Assembly (NCBI RefSeq): GCF_014208035.1
Contig: NZ_JACHMK010000001.1
Coordinates: 1,612,001-1,676,000 of the forward strand
Origin: Schaalia hyovaginalis
Lineage (GTDB): Bacteria; Actinomycetota; Actinomycetes; Actinomycetales; Actinomycetaceae
Direction: 5' to 3'
Length of the DNA: 64,000 nt
Position numbers and translations under genes: made by a program. Below, piece by piece: positions 63,318 through 64,000 of the stretch (its first letter is position 1; each line of letters opens with the position of its first letter). The notes under the pieces are model-generated. The model did no database searches, was not told where the DNA came from, and saw only the letters and a program-made list of their open reading frames with translations.

Positions 63318-63667
63318 TTAGGCTGCCCTCCCCGCCACCACCGGACCAGCCCAAACCCGCGCGTTCGTGGAGGCGGCCATGCGACCGCCCGGGTGCTCGA
63401 TGATCGAGGAGATCGCGGGTTCGCGCACCGAGGATGCCGGATCGGCGGCATCGCGCACATCGACCCGGCAATTCACGAGGTCTTGGGCGAGGGTTCTCGC
63501 GATCGCGCCCTCGCCCAGGGCAGTGAGGAGGGTGACCGCCGAGGGCGCGCCGGCGCTCGGACCGGGCCGCAGGGCCTCGAGGGCCGCGATGGCGACTGCG
63601 GCGTTCGTCGCGGGGCCGCCTGCCGCCATCGCGTGGTTGACGCAGGTCGTCTTCTGCTTCGGATCGG
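63318..63667 (-). pseudogene. PfkB-family sugar kinase fragment (right copy), cut by an IS element
   Basis: Contains KTTCVNHAMAAGGPATNAAV, LLTALGEGAIARTLAQDL and AISSIIEHPGGRMAASTNA, the N-terminal half of a PfkB-type kinase. The first 20 or so residues are missing because the sequence switches near 63668 into an insertion-sequence end. The C-terminal half is missing at the other end, where the frame stops at 63318. Related to, but not identical with, the fragment at 58281. The 126 bases between the second lipoprotein gene and this fragment show no gene. Confidence 0.72.
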
Positions 63668-64000
63668 TCAAGTCTTGTGTTGTGGTGTTACTTGTTTAGG
63701 TGGTGAGGGGGGTGGGGTTTGGTGCTTTTGTGCTGGTCGGTGGGGGTGTGGATGAGTTTGCGTATGGGGTGTCGGAGAAGTAGCGGTGTTCGCCGTATTG
63801 CCATTCCTTGTGCTGTTCGAGCAGGACTGCGCCGATGAGGGGGTTTGCGGGTTGGCGGTCGGGGAAGATCTGGACGAGGTCGGCGCGGCGCTTGATTTCG
63901 CACTTGAGCCGCTCGATGGGGGTGTTGGACCAGACCTTTTGCCAGTGCTCTGGTGTGAGGGTCGCGAAGGCGGTGAGGTCGGCCTCGGCGTCGGTGAGCA
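63668..64000 (-). mobile_element. IS256-family insertion sequence, one end
   Basis: The element end lies near 63668-63690 (GTCAAGTCTTGTGTTGTGG), directly after the pfkB fragment, and the rest runs off the window. Terminal repeats and target duplication cannot be confirmed because the other end is not visible. Confidence 0.65.
63696..63998 (-). CDS. IS256-family transposase, C-terminal part (5' end outside window)
   Basis: Read by hand from the window edge to TAA at 63696, 100 residues. It shows the C-terminal pattern of Mutator-type transposases: PEHWQKVWSNTPIERLKCEI, KRRADLVQIFPDRQPANPLI, GAVLLEQHKEWQYGEHRYFS. The catalytic Glu of the DDE triad is in the IERL region context. A Pro/Thr/Ser-rich tail ends the protein. 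No disruption is seen in the visible part. Confidence 0.85.
   Translation of the reverse strand, partial: LTDAEADLTAFATLTPEHWQKVWSNTPIERLKCEIKRRADLVQIFPDRQPANPLIGAVLLEQHKEWQYGEHRYFSDTPYANSSTPPPTSTKAPNPTPLTT

Overview
The window is high-GC DNA from an actinomycete. GC-rich codon use, a sigma-A with a long Lys/Ala-rich and acidic N-terminus, a PASTA-domain Ser/Thr kinase next to an Rv2175c-like DNA-binding protein, class II DAHP synthase, PPi-type phosphofructokinase and an A-type Fe-S carrier next to a glycerate kinase-like gene all point that way. The absence of obvious mycolic-acid genes and the presence of a class E-type sorting signal (LAKTG) fit Actinomycetaceae (Actinomyces/Schaalia-like). 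The genus is an inference from gene content and was not tested by a search.

1-20.2 kb is mostly conserved housekeeping: an amidohydrolase (cut by the window edge), ffh, a decayed amt/glnD relic, ftsY, sigA, a polyprenyl diphosphate synthase, an Rv2175c-like gene, a pknL-like kinase, then aroG-pfp-plsC on the minus strand, a stand-alone pseudo-receiver, an FKBP lipoprotein, erpA, a glycerate kinase-like gene and an M20 dipeptidase. The order idsA / Rv2175c / pknL / aroG matches the order remembered from Mycobacterium. The striking object here is between ftsY and ffh. The usual amtB-glnK-glnD locus has collapsed into one chimeric reading frame: the first part of Amt is joined to the middle of the PII uridylyltransferase, with no PII gene, a one-base frameshift and a nonsense codon.

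20.2-31.4 kb holds a DUF3043-type membrane protein, an unknown gene whose ribosome binding site lies inside a perfect inverted repeat, pyrD and a SpoU methyltransferase, the metPS amino-acid importer (including the 48-residue small subunit), an AEC permease, glf, a LytTR/GHKL two-component system, a family 2 glycosyltransferase and a GtrA-like protein.

31.4-46.6 kb is a sugar region. It has three different GH3 glycoside hydrolases (one cytosolic, one double-membrane-anchored and circularly permuted, one lipoprotein) with a small lipoprotein between them. These are followed by a HAD phosphatase, an MFS exporter, split glucose-family PTS EIIB and EIIA genes without an EIIC, malQ, a second EIIB and an acyl-CoA thioesterase. 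Regularly spaced direct repeats lie in the divergent promoter region upstream of the lipoprotein GH3.

46.6-57.7 kb: ettA, whose 3' flank carries 3.5 copies of a perfect 82-bp tandem repeat; ssb, orn, ilvA, a winged-helix regulator; an operon of a YheO/DauR-type regulator, a MalY/PatB C-S lyase and an NhaC-type antiporter; and a surface-anchored endonuclease/exonuclease/phosphatase-family protein.

57.7-64.0 kb is an accessory region with clear decay. It contains a broken hypothetical gene and two truncated pfkB copies flanking a four-gene cassette: a small helical protein, a 927-residue WXG-containing protein and two nearly identical tandem lipoproteins. The right edge has the 3' end of an IS256-family transposase that interrupts the second pfkB copy. 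The cassette looks like a candidate type VII secretion-type substrate set. No rRNA, tRNA or CRISPR array was seen.
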